Below, in pieces: positions 1-9,894 of a stretch of 20,933 nt of DNA (positions within the stretch are counted from its first letter, which is position 1; every line of letters begins with the position of its first letter). The position numbers and the translations under genes are program-made. The DNA comes from Apostichopus parvimensis (Eukaryota; Echinodermata; Holothuroidea; Aspidochirotida; Stichopodidae): positions 22,626-43,558 of the forward strand of contig KN882234.1 of the NCBI GenBank assembly GCA_000934455.1, read 5' to 3'. A model generated the notes under the pieces. That model did not search any database, had not been told where the DNA came from, and saw only the letters and a list, made by a program, of their open reading frames with translations.

Positions 1-430
1 TGTAGCAGGTGATGCCTGTTATTATGTATAGCATAGATCTCCGTTAGTATGTTTAGCAGGTGATGCCTGTTATTATGTGTAGCAGGGATCTCCTTCAGTC
101 TATTTAGCAGGTGATGCCTGTTATTATGTGTAGCAGGGATCTCCTTTAGTCTATGTAGTAGGTGATGCCTGGTATTATGTGTAGCAGGGATCTCTCTCAT
201 GGTTATGTAGCAGGTGATGCCTGTTATTATGTGTAGCAGGGATCTCCTTCAGTCTATGTAGTAGGTGATACATGTTATTATGTGTAGCATGGATCTCCTT
301 CAGTCTATGTAGCAGGTGATGCCTGTTATTATGTGTTGCATGGATCTGCGTTAGTGTGTGTAGCAGGTGATGCCTGTTATTATGTGTAGCATGGATCTCC
401 GTTAGTCTGTGTAGCAGGTGATATATGTTG
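1..430. repeat. 51-bp minisatellite, eight full units plus a partial ninth
   Basis: Units begin at 1, 52, 103, 154, 206, 257, 308, 359 and 410, each with the core TAGCAGGTGATGCCTGTTAT followed by a TGTAGCAGGGATCTCC-like half. All units are 51 bp except the fourth, which is 52 bp. Unit-to-unit divergence is a few bases, so the array is fairly young. It starts at the window edge and probably continues to the left. Because 51 is 17 codons, the minus strand reads as a 17-residue repeat rich in His, Leu and Asn (core HHLLHRLKEIHATHNN) between 480 and 175. The extra base in unit four shifts that frame, so I treat the peptide as a by-product of the repeat and not as a protein. Confidence 0.95.
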
Positions 431-569
431 TTTTGTATCATCCCTTCATTAACTGCAACAGTTTGTAGAGGTGACAACACTTTTAAACAGTAATAATTTG
501 TTTTTTTCTAGGTTACATATTTGAACTAGAGTTATCTCCACGGGGAACAGCAGACTGTCTAACGTGTAC

Positions 570-752
570 TCTTCCAGAGAGAGAGACAGAGAGGTGGAGA
601 GAGAGAGAGACAGTTGGACAAAGAAAGGTGGATATGGGGGGAGTTGATGAGAGAGCTGGACAGAGAGAGAGGGTGACAGAGAGGTGGAGAGAGAGGTGGA
701 GACAGTTAGACAGAGAAAGGGAGAGATAGATGGGGGGAGGGGGTGGAGAGAG
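570..752. repeat. GA-rich purine tract with a ~92-bp internal duplication
   Basis: The plus strand is almost entirely purine, built from GAGAGA, GACAGAGAGGTGGAGA and GGGGGGAG blocks. The block GACAGAGAGGTGGAGA occurs at 585 and 675, GACAGTT(G/A)GACA at 609 and 701, and the G-run block near 631 and 725. This indicates a tandem duplication of about 90-94 bp inside a microsatellite-like tract. Polypurine/polypyrimidine DNA of this kind can bind GAGA-type factors or adopt triplex structure, but nothing here shows a function. Confidence 0.9.
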
Positions 753-826
753 AGCAGATAGACTGGCGTTCTTCTCAGTAATGTCTCTGGATATGCCATA
801 GCAGACTGTTTTATTTAGTTAACCAA

Positions 827-1159
827 TCAATAGTCATAAGCCAAATTGGCCCGTCGACCTCCTCGAAGGTTATACACATTATGAGGTTCACAGCACTTAA
901 TAATATTAATCCGACGTCTGCCATCTTCAATCAGCTGGTTTGCAGAACGACCGGACCATTTGGTTAAGTTGTCAATCCAACGCATATGTGGACGGCCTGG
1001 ATTGCGTTTGCAGCCGTAAGGTAAACCATACAGTACAGCATAAGTTAGACCTTCACATCGCACTGCGTGTCCGCACCACTTAGCTTTACGTTGAAGAACA
1101 TTTCCAGAAGAGAACAACCAACGTCCCGCAATCTTTGTGTTCAACTCATCATTTATCAT
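827..1159 (-). pseudogene. C-terminal tail of a non-LTR retrotransposon reverse transcriptase (decayed)
   Basis: The 110-residue frame carries the signature that ends many LINE-type ORF2 proteins. A KWCGHAVRCEG segment (the RWxGHVxR motif) lies near residues 27-37, followed by VLYGLPYG, then GRPHMRWIDNLTKW (the GRPxxRWxDxI motif) near residues 56-69, and a basic GGRR near the end. In intact elements this region follows the reverse transcriptase domain. Here the catalytic domain is absent, and an in-frame TAA lies just upstream of the first Met, so only the tail remains. An AATAAA signal on the minus strand (plus 810-815) lies 12 nt past the stop and fits a retrotransposon 3' end. The assignment rests on motif recognition; the clade (RTE, I/Nimb or relative) is uncertain. 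Confidence 0.6.
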
Positions 1160-1310
1160 TGGTTAACTGTGTTTTCCTTTCTGATTATTGATCATATTTT
1201 ACAAGTAGATATTAATTATCAACGATGCTCGTCTTTTAGTTTCAAATAATATTCAAATAAATCTTGAGAGGACCTAGCCTTCCATTCTGCTGAACTCATT
1301 ATTTTGTGTA

Positions 1311-1680
1311 GACACGTGACGTATAGAACGCATTAACTGCTACTTCTTCATATAGCGATTGTTCAATCACGTGACATATGGAACGGATTTACTGCTGTTA
1401 TATAGACATAGAGAATGTGTAATAATGTTCGTTATCATATTGTGTAATATCATAGTGATTGTAGGTTATGATCAAGTTATGAATTTGCAACGATTAACTA
1501 AAGCTTAATAATATATAGAATATGTAAGTCCTTGTTACATTTCACGGATCAACTTCTGATATCTAATATAGTGAATATATAATTCCTTGTTACATTAAAC
1601 GGATTAACTAGTGATAACTAAAGTAGTGAATGTGCAATTGCACTCGCATCCTGCACTAAACGGACTATCAGATGTCACAT
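1311..1680. repeat. Degenerate 55-bp tandem array with two E-boxes
   Basis: Several anchors recur at 55-bp spacing. CACGTGAC occurs at 1313 and 1368, and GAACG(C/G)ATT at 1326 and 1381. GAATATGTAA-, GAATATATAA- and GAATGTGCAA-like starts lie at 1518, 1573 and 1628. CTTGTTACAT(T) followed by ACGGAT(C/T)AACT lies at about 1531 and 1586. The middle (about 1430-1500) is too diverged to align by eye except for GATTAACTA near 1492. I read this as one old 55-bp satellite, or two neighbouring blocks of it. The two CACGTG hexamers match the core site of USF/MITF-type bHLH factors. Confidence 0.65.
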
Positions 1681-1746
1681 TGTAATGTAATTGATATGAT
1701 ATTATTGCTGCATTTTCTCAGAATATACTACGCAGTAAGAGTTCAA

Positions 1747-2097
1747 CTGATGTTACGTAATGGTAATTCCATACTGATGTTACGTAATAGTAATACCATA
1801 CAGATGTTACGTAATGATAATACCATACTGGTGTTACGTAATGGTAATACCGTACTGATGTAACGTAATGTTAATACCATACTGATGTTACGTAATGATA
1901 ATACCATACTGGTGTTACGTAATGGTAATACCATACTGATGTTACTTTATGGTAATACCATACTGATGTTACTTAATGTCAATACCATACTAATGTAACT
2001 TAATTGTAATACCATACTGATCATACTTAATGATAATACCATACTGATGTTACTTAATGGTAATACAATACTGATGTGACGTAAGGTATAATACCAA
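1747..2097. repeat. 27-bp minisatellite, 13 units in exact register
   Basis: The unit is CTGATGTTACGTAATGGTAA followed by TACCATA. Units start at 1747, 1774, 1801, 1828, 1855, 1882, 1909, 1936, 1963, 1990, 2017, 2044 and 2071 with no length change. Each ideal unit is two adjacent palindromes: TTACGTAA, then ATGGTA-A-TACCAT. Units 1-4, 6 and 7 keep TTACGTAA, unit 5 has TAACGTAA, and units 8-12 change to forms ending in ACTTAA or ACTTTA. Because 27 is nine codons, both strands show short frames with nine-residue repeats (LRNxNTxxM-like), which I take as incidental. Confidence 0.97.
1753..1922. promoter_or_regulatory. Cluster of six TTACGTAA palindromes (PAR-bZIP/NFIL3-type site)
   Basis: TTACGTAA lies at 1753, 1780, 1807, 1834, 1888 and 1915, each inside the ten-mer GTTACGTAAT. 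That ten-mer fits RTTAYGTAAY, the known consensus for NFIL3/E4BP4 and PAR-bZIP (HLF/TEF/DBP) proteins. Sites are 27 bp apart, about 2.6 helical turns. The match to the consensus is seen directly; binding or regulation is inferred and could be a chance property of the satellite unit. Confidence 0.35.
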
Positions 2098-2520
2098 ATA
2101 GTTCTGAAATCAGGGGCAATGAGTGTTATTCTTGTCTCAGTTCTTTAATGTTTCTGTTTTTACGATGAATGTAAAGCCAATCATTAAACCACTCTTTATG
2201 CTACCACCAGATAATAGAAATGCCGAGTTGACCCAAGATTCTGAAAATTACAAGTTGACCCGAAATACATAAATTGTGGTCAAATCAAATGTACGTGACA
2301 CTTTTGTTCTTAAATTGGATTATGTATAGTATTATTAATTATTCATTCAAATATCTTTACTCATTCAACATCTCTTTTTGCTCTTTTTTCAGTCTTGTTA
2401 GGCTATCTCGAGATGCTTTACTTTTCTTCTATGTCGTTCATTTCCGATTTCATGTAAAAATACTAGATATAATATAGGTAGGGAATGTAATCCTGTTCGA
2501 GATGGACATAGTACAGCCCC
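2098..2520. other. No recognisable feature
   Basis: AT-rich sequence with a T-rich stretch around 2340-2400. The only open frame (2274-2477, 67 codons) is hydrophobic and AT-driven, with no motif I recognise. Confidence 0.6.
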
Positions 2521-2800
2521 TGCAGGTAGAAAAAAATGTGGGAGGAACCGTAAAATATATGGAAATTAATACGGTAGGCATAAGTACAGACAGTTACCTT
2601 CAACATTTGGAAGCAAAAAAAATCAAGAAACAAACATAGAAAATATGAGACGGCAGAAAGCTTGACCTTCGCCTAAGACCTGGGATCACCCTCCCCAGGA
2701 GAATCAACCTAAATTAGAGTCCACCCGGTGACTGTGCTGTACCCTGCGGACGCAAGCACTCTGTTTACCGAATTCCTAATCTAGAAGGCTTCCTCCCAGC
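2521..2800. repeat. Possible decayed dispersed repeat, GC-richer patch
   Basis: This patch is richer in G+C than its surroundings. It contains phrases such as GTGGGAGGAACCG, GACCTGGGATCACCC and CCGGTGACTGTGCTGTACCC, which resemble in order a widespread animal dispersed repeat. A small hairpin is present: CCTGGG at 2679-2684 pairs with CCCAGG at 2694-2699. A second sits at 2863-2883 (CCTAACT with AGTTAGG). The resemblance is from memory and weak. An old tRNA-derived element on the minus strand is an alternative, but I cannot place clear A and B boxes. Confidence 0.25.
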
Positions 2801-2946
2801 TAATAAAGTCAAGCTTGTCAAGGGGAACTTTGAATTTGAATATCCCAATTCGATTGGTCCCACCTAACTAACTTAAAGTTAGGAACCCATTTGTCATGTA
2901 TATATATCTAACGTTTCAGCGTCCAAGACGGATCAGAATAAGCACT

Positions 2947-3858
2947 TTGAAATTCGTGAACCTTGGGGTGGGAGGGGATGGTTGGGGATTGATGTGACTT
3001 CAAATCAATGTGATTTCGATTGCATTTCTTTGACAGAGCATAACCAATTGTGAAGCTGGTTGTAAAATCTACCAATGTAACTTCTCAGTCAAATGATTTA
3101 ACTTTCAATGCTTACTTTTGTCTTTCGACAATTACAATGAAACTTACACGTATTTTTTTCATTAACTTCGAAACTATTAAAAACTATTTAATTGTTTTTT
3201 AGTGTCTGCGTTTTTGCATAAAGTAATCTTATTGAAGATTCATCGAATGTGTTGGAGACACTACGATATCTATCATAGGTCAATAAATGCATGTTACACT
3301 ATAATTGATCTGTCATATCGAATTTGTCTTCCTGAAGAAAACAAAATGGAGGACGTTTTGGTGTATATCGAACTTCAATACATTTCCAGTTAACATGACG
3401 TCATTTACTTAGGTTTCTTTTTCTTATTTAGCTTAAATATTTCCTGTAACAATTTGTTGTTACAAGTAATGACAGTTTATGCTGTTTACATTCACTTACA
3501 GCTACAAGTTTTAACTTTTCAATTGTTTTTATTTGGTTTTGTTGGGGTGGCGGTGCTTTGCGCTTTTTTTTTTTTTTTTGCTTTTGCCTTTTGTTTATAT
3601 TTCATTGTTCATTCTGTAATATATGGATTTTAAAGCCTACTGTAAACATAACATGGGGTATGGTTCACGATGACGTGTATATTACGTAATATAATGATCA
3701 TTACATAACATTAATATTTTGTACTTAATCAGTTAATTTAAAGATAGTGATTGGCTTTCTATTGTACTCTCCTTTATCTTATTACTACGTTAGCCAGACG
3801 TTTATATTCATGTATACTTTAGTTATGTATCTTCCCTTAAGTTCCATTACAGCCGATT
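2947..3858. repeat. Tandem duplication, copy 1 (~910-bp period)
   Basis: Copy 1 begins at TTGAAATTCGTGAACCTTGG (2947) and ends at AGCCGATT (3851-3858), directly joined to copy 2. It aligns along its whole length with copy 2 at an estimated 85-90% identity, with small indels. It contains a T-run near 3566-3582 and a perfect 16-bp palindrome around TTACGTAA (3678-3693). It also contains an inverted repeat of TGTAACAA and TTGTTACA around 3445-3465. The 63-codon frame at 3202-3393 is not preserved in copy 2, so the unit is not protein-coding by this test. Confidence 0.9.
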
Positions 3859-4747
3859 GAAATTCGTGAACCTTGGGGTGGGAGGAAGGATGGGTGAGAA
3901 TTGATGTTTCTTCAGATCAATATGATATCAATTGTATATCTTTGAGTTTGACAGAGAATGTGAAGCTGGTTGTATAATCTACCGATTTAACTTCTCAGTC
4001 AAATGATTTAAACTTCAATGCTTACTTTTGTCTTCCGACAATCACAATGAAACTTATACGTATCTTTGTATCAACTTTGAAACCATTAAAAAATATTTAG
4101 TGTTTTTACTGTTTGCGTTTTTTTATAAAGTAATCTTATGGAAAATTCATCGAATGTGTTGGAGACACTATGAAAATTGCATGTAACGCTATAATTGATC
4201 TGTTCTATCAAATTTGTCTTCCTGAAGAAAACAAATGGAGGACGTTTTGGTGTATATCGAACTTCAAGACATTTCCAGTTAACATGACGTAATTTACTTA
4301 GGTTTCTTTTTCTTATTTAGCTTAAATATTTCCTGTAACAGTTTGTTGTTACAAGTAATGACAGTTTATGCATCATTTACTTTCACTTACAGCTACCAGT
4401 TTTAATTTTAATTTGTAATTGTTTTTATTTGTTTTTGTTGGGGTGGGGGTGCTCTGCGCATTTTTTGTATTGCTATCGCCTTTGTTTATATTTCATTGTT
4501 CATTCTATAATCTATGGATTTTAAAGCCTTCTGTAAACATAATATGTAGTATGGTTTACGATGACGTGTATATTACATATTATAATGGTCACTACATAAC
4601 ATTAATATTTTGTACTTATACAGTTAATTTAAAAACATAATTATTGGCTTCTATTGTACTCTCCTTATCTTATCACTACGCAAGTTAGACGTTTATATTC
4701 ATGTATTCTTTAGTTATGTATCTTCCTTAAGTTCCATCCAGCCGATT
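3857..4747. repeat. Tandem duplication, copy 2 (~910-bp period)
   Basis: Copy 2 runs from TTGAAATTCGTGAACCTTGG (3857) to AGCCGATT (4740-4747). Relative to copy 1 it lacks about 26 bp around the position matching 3262-3290. It has a one-base loss in AACAAATGGAGG and a shorter T-run. Its partner of the copy-1 palindrome is mutated to TTACATATTATA. Similarity stops after AGCCGATT, so the duplication boundary is sharp on both sides. Confidence 0.9.
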
Positions 4748-7673
4748 AAAGACAATCCAGTGACGAGTCTGTTACGTCATTCAATAATAATTCGAACAAG
4801 ATAATGACATTCTGAACATTTTGAGTACTGAAGCTTGAAATCAATGATCGTACTTCTATATATGGTAGGTCTTGTAGTTTACTCATGGTTGAGACCAATG
4901 GTAGTTCAACAATGCAATCGAAACATTTGATCATATGTTTTATAATTGCAAATTATTTAAGAATATGTTACACGATGTAAGAATTTCATGAAAATATCCT
5001 TTATTTTGTTGTTACCACGTCTTTGCAGTTTCTCATGTTAGGCTTTTATTGCCCAAGCTTTAAGACTCTTGCAAGCAAACAAACAGGTCCTTTCATGTTA
5101 TCCCCTCGTTGTGCACATATTATTGTAACCATTTATGGGGTAATCTTCCACTATCAATTGCTAAGAAAGGAAAATTTAAAATTAACTCTAAATCGCCTTT
5201 CATGAATAGTTGTTTTAAATTTTATATATGATATCCGATATAACACATTGTGTATAAATGTTTCCGTAATTTGCGATCTTTCTATTGTTCTTTCTTTATT
5301 CCCTTTTGGTTCTTTTGTCTTTTCGTTGTTTTTTTTTTTGCTTTCTTTAACCGTTTTTATCATTTATGTGATTAAACAAAGGTAACGAGAGATTTGTTTG
5401 TATAATGAACAAAGGCAATGTGAAAGAAAATAGTTGGTTAGCCATACAGTTCGTATTTGATTAGCTGTTTCACGTGTAAAAGTCAATATTTGCTAATCGT
5501 TCCATCATTCCACTAGAGAGTAATAACACGGACCTTTCACTATATTGCGTTGTTTTCCTTTCAAAACACCTTCAATTGTACCTGTCATACATTACAACAT
5601 GTCCTCGTTCTGTCAAAAAAAAATCAACATTTAGTTTGTTGCAGTCTGGTATCCATTTTGTATCTTAATTGTACCAATTTCATATGTAACTTGTGACTAC
5701 AAAAACCATCAGAGATAAGTTTGATTTGACAATTTTTACTCTAATTTTTTATTGTATGAATTGTATGGCAGTTTGAAAGGCCAAGATGTAGACCTACTGT
5801 GTCAGTACAGCACGACATCAGAATAAATATTGTATATTGTTTTCGAGTTTCAGACTTTCAGGAAGTTGTCGAGTTGTGCTTTGCAATAAACTTGACAACA
5901 CATCAAACATATGACTTTGTCGAGTTGATAAGTCACGCTAACCTGTAAAATCTTGAATAAAGAAATGTCAAAACTACGTTAATTTAGACTAAGACTTACA
6001 CTCACATGACAGCTTGACAATAAATATCAAATTGCATGAATGTCGTGTTATGTACTAAAGCAGTAAGTCTATAACTTGTTTGTCCCTTCAGAACCGCCGT
6101 GAAATCGCGATATCGACTAAATAAAAAAAATAAAAAAAATCAAAGATTGTGTGATCCGTTTCCTTTCTTCGTCTGCTTACTGTATTCTACTGCATTGTTA
6201 GCACATGTAATACATTGAAGATGTTATCTTAATTATTTTTAATGGCAACCAAAATGTTTTTTTCCGAGCTTGGAGTTATCCTTGAAGATTCTGTTAAGTC
6301 TATAAGTCTATACACAAACGTCAACATCTTTGTAGCCAAGTATCTTCAATCTGGTAACGTGGAGCAGGCTCCTGCGATTATTTCCTAAGTTTTATCTTCG
6401 GTATTGTTTTATGAAAGTATAGATCCCTGATTTGAGGATGCACACCATTTGAATTGTGTGGCCCTCTATACATACTTCCATGAGCATTCCGGACTGTTTG
6501 GCGTTTAATGTAAATGCAAGCACACATGAATATGTGATGTAAAAATTGAGATGGTTGAGGTCATCTTCAACGTCATATTCCCTCAAACTGTAACCAGATG
6601 AACTTGTATATTTGTTATCTTGATTTGGAGGCTAATTACGACCAGTGCGAAAGGACAATGTGTTACAGTTTCGACATTTTAATGAACAACAACCTAGCTT
6701 ATTTTGTAAATATAACCCGGTAAAATTGTTTCGAATAGCATCCTTTCAAGAAATGGACCACATTTGATAAAAGATTGTTCCCCTCCTGCATTCAAATTAC
6801 CTATGATAGAGTTTTTGTTTGTAAAACCTGTTATTATACAACATACCAACAGGTTTATCAGTTGATGTCGTTTTGCTTGATTACAAACCATTTCACACAA
6901 GAAGCTTAAGTTTTTAGCGCATATAAATAAATATGTAACAAAGTTCATATATTTTTAATAAAGTAACCAAGTAAAAGAGGTGAATTTAGCGACATGTAGT
7001 TTAGTCAGCTATCGTTGAAGACAAGGTAAAGATTTTGTAAAAAAAGGGTCGTCCTACCCCAGGGCCGTGTCAAACGATGCCAAACAACGTTTAAATTGAT
7101 GATTAGCATAGTTAAGATCAGGGCCAACTTTGAGAGACATTAAACTTCTGTTTAATAGCAATTTGCTCGACGGATCTTCCCTCCTCTGGTCACCCTTACA
7201 TTTTGCTTTCAACATATCATGGATTTTATGCAGTAAAAGTTCTGAAGAAGTGGTCATGTGTATAAATGAAATGATTACCAATTCCACTTGACCTCAGGTG
7301 ACCTTACACAGAAATATTGTGAAGCCGCTTGACATTCGGCTGTCACCGAATATGATTATGGTCAAGTTATGTAAGTTAAAATATAACTTGATGTCATTCA
7401 AACCAAGATAAACTCTGATAAGCAGTGTTTAACTGCTTCAAAGACTTATTTTATTTACAATTCAAAACATTTAGTGTATGGTTCTGTATCGTTTCATCTT
7501 TATCACTGAGTAAATGGCTTATTTCATTCTTTGTGGTGTGATGTTGTGGTCTGCAGTAAAAGAGATATATCGTCTCGTTAACAGCATCCTAAGCAAGAGA
7601 TAGTATGGCAGACTGGTACAAAGTTCAATGATGGGGTTATGACTCTTCCTCCATAAACATTTTAAGTGTTTAA
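4748..7673. other. Long AT-rich stretch without a recognisable gene
   Basis: I find no coding exon, RNA gene or transposon motif here. Open frames on both strands are below 85 codons, with AT-driven composition and no conserved motif. There are T-runs near 5328-5340 and an A-rich patch at 6121-6141. A short GTCGAGTTG motif occurs twice, near 5869 and 5929. A host intron or intergenic DNA is equally possible. Confidence 0.6.
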
Positions 7674-7765
7674 ATAGTGATAATAAACTGAAATAATGAT
7701 TAGGTGTAATGATAATAAAGTGTAATAATAGTAAAGTGTTTAACTTCTAATAATAATCATTAAGT
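7674..7765. repeat. Low-complexity AAT/AAAGTGT-rich tract
   Basis: Imperfect repeats of GATAATAAA, GTGTAATAATA and AAAGTGTTT follow each other without a fixed period. The tract is a degenerate simple repeat. Confidence 0.6.
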
Positions 7766-8918
7766 TAAGATAAAAATAAAACAGAACAAACATCAAAGTT
7801 CAAAAAACGAAGCTATGCTCCATTTGTACGATGGGAAGTATAGTTGGTTTTGTTCGAAAACATTTGACTGTAAAACTGACTGATCCTAATATACGTTATT
7901 GGTCAATGAGGTAACTTACACTGATTGTCAACAAATAGATGAAGAACACGTACTGAAGTTAGAACGTGTTAAAATGAAACTTTTACACTAACTTGGTAAG
8001 GTTTTTACGTAATTTGTGATTTTAAACTTATTGATTGATTGGGGAAGGGGGTGGGAATCTGGACACACTAGCATATATGATGACATGACCAATTGTTGGT
8101 GCGTAAGATATGCATCACCAAATATATCATGGCAACACTAGACTAGAGGGGGAGAGGGGCATTGGCTTGGATAAGTTACATTATTTAGGTTGTACTGAGG
8201 TCACATGTGGTTCAATATCCTACAATGTACATTGCCTTGCAAAAGTCAAATATAATGAAGCAATTTTAACTTCTATTTATCCGGAATTCATTGTTTTCCA
8301 AGATTAATATATTACGGAAAACGACAGTCGATCCATTTCAAGAATAAAGCAGGAACGGGATGTGTAGGAAAGGCTAATGTGACCGGAACGATGGTGAATC
8401 TGATCATGTTTGGTTAGCGTACAGATGAAAATAATTTAACATTTAATGACACTTTAAGTGTCATTTTTGTTTAAAAAATTTGTAACTGCAATCTTCCCGA
8501 CCAGGCCACGTAATGTTAACTCCTATGATAATACTATCAACATATCTAACCATGTGACTGTGGCCGTACACCTGCTGATAAGAAATACACTGATTGAACC
8601 AATACTACACGATAAAATACATTTGTGTTATCTAACACACAAATTCAGTGTTATCTTTCTCCTCTTCATTTACAAGCCTCGCTCTGCATACATTATTACA
8701 TCGTTTAATGATATCTTAAATTACCTTAAGCAAACTTTACGTTAAACATGTGTGATGAAAAGAAAATGTTTCTCTCATTGTAAACCTTAAAGCAGCCGTA
8801 TTCCGACTTATTAAGTAATGTTACTCCAAAATCTTCAGAGTATTCAAAATTTAATCTTGCATTTAATCAAATTAAGGCACCTTGTTTTGTGTCGATAAAT
8901 GCGAGAATACAGTACTAA
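7766..8918. other. No gene recognised; contains one 21-bp palindrome
   Basis: The stretch is AT-rich. The longest frame is 8458-8745 (95 codons). It begins inside the palindrome described separately, shows no domain, and has composition like the surrounding DNA. A moderately G-rich patch sits at 8040-8055. Confidence 0.55.
8445..8465. other. Perfect 21-bp inverted repeat (AATGACACTT-T-AAGTGTCATT)
   Basis: Arms of ten bases flank a single T. The arms do not extend further on either side. It may be a protein-binding palindrome, a small cruciform-forming sequence or a chance event. Confidence 0.8.
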
Positions 8919-9160
8919 GGGGCGTATCGAGGATTTTCTAACCCGGGGGGCGCGAATTACTATCTAAGCGGAGCGCCACCATCGGTTGGCGCGTAGCGTA
9001 CAAGAAAATTTCTGCTTTAAATACCCCCCAGATCACCGGAAATGGCACTTCTCGGGCTTGAAAATGACCAACCAGATGTACACTTTTTGCCTGAGAACCA
9101 AATATTTCCCAATAGTTTTTTTCCCATCCATAACCTTTTTGAAGATTTTCACCAGTCACA
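8919..9160 (+). mobile_element. Dispersed repeat, GGCGTA-edge family, copy A
   Basis: This copy starts at GGGGCGTATCGAGGATTTTC and passes through a G/C-rich ACCCGGGGGGCGCG. It then shares with copy B (9895-10122) a sequence around TCTAAGCG(G/T)AGCGCCACCAT, GGCGCG(T/A)AGCGTAC(A/G)AG and GGAAATGGCACT. It carries one ~79-bp sub-unit where copy B has two. The minus-strand frame at 8938-9159 and the plus-strand frame at 8986-9222 are incidental. Short length, absence of a protein and repetition within the window suggest a non-autonomous element or fragment. The strand assigned is a convention based on the GGCGTA edge. Confidence 0.6.
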
Positions 9161-9545
9161 CATCATGTTCGACCTCATCGCATGTCCTGTGGATTATTGC
9201 TTTTGTAGGTAATACTACGTAACGGCCCACAATACCCGACAGCCCCACTTTTGAAGTTTTAAAGCCCATTATTTGTTTAGAATTTGAAAATTCACATTTC
9301 TCGTAAATAAAGTCACTTCAAAACATACCCTTAATGTTACACAAAATTTCATCTATGGACAACCAATATAGAAAAATTGCACAAGTAGACAGAGGGAAGT
9401 GTGATGAAGAATGTTGTTCAGGAAATTTTCGAAAATTCAGATACAGTTAATTTATTGGTGTACAAATATTAAAACTTCTATTGTAAAACTTCGTTGAAGG
9501 AAATGAAAAAATAGCAGATATTTCCGAAACCGAACACGACACACA
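9161..9545. other. No recognisable feature
   Basis: AT-rich sequence between dispersed repeats, with no motif or repeat I can identify. It may be the interior or 3' part of the repeat that begins at 8919. Confidence 0.5.
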
Positions 9546-9592
9546 TAGGCGTAGGAGGCGGTGGTGGGGGGGTGGGGGGTGCGCCATTACTA
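9546..9592 (+). repeat. GGCGTAGG-headed G-rich tract
   Basis: TAGGCGTAGGAGGCGGTGGT is followed by two runs of six or seven Gs separated by a T and then GTGCGCC. The GGCGTAGGAGG start resembles the edges at 8921, 9903 and, on the minus strand, 10651. It may be the head of another short dispersed repeat. Its four or more G-runs could form a G-quadruplex. Confidence 0.4.
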
Positions 9593-9894
9593 ATGTAAAA
9601 GAGAGTTATGACATAATTGGACCTCCATGCTTTTTCTCCATCTGCATAAGACATTTCGTTGTTTACATTAGCATCCCGCGATATACTGCGCAACTTTCAC
9701 GGACTGTACGGTACACGATGGCATGCGATGTAATAACCGATGCTTGCTTATATGATATTGACATTAACAAATGTTGTTGTTAATTTTTGTTATTTTTTTC
9801 GGGCAAGTCGGGCAGTTTTGAGGCTGTTCCTCCTGGAACGCCATTTTCATGCTCACTGGTATGATGTGAAATCTGCTGTTCGCTTTACAAATTC

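Noticed and set aside
1..430. CRISPR-like array
   Set aside because: Units are contiguous 51-bp tandem repeats with no unique spacers, in an evidently eukaryotic sequence.
1672..1934. LRN-repeat peptides that superficially recall leucine-rich repeats
   Set aside because: The nine-residue period is set by the 27-bp satellite, it is too short for a leucine-rich repeat, and it appears on both strands.
3202..3393. 63-codon frame in the first 910-bp copy as a small gene
   Set aside because: The second copy has a ~26-bp deletion and a one-base loss in the same region, so the frame is not preserved.
8458..8745. 95-codon plus-strand frame
   Set aside because: Composition follows the AT-rich background, the start lies inside a palindrome, and no motif or splice context supports it.
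8938..9222. Opposed 73- and 78-codon frames in repeat copy A as genes
   Set aside because: They translate a dispersed non-coding repeat; the related copy B gives a different, rearranged peptide.
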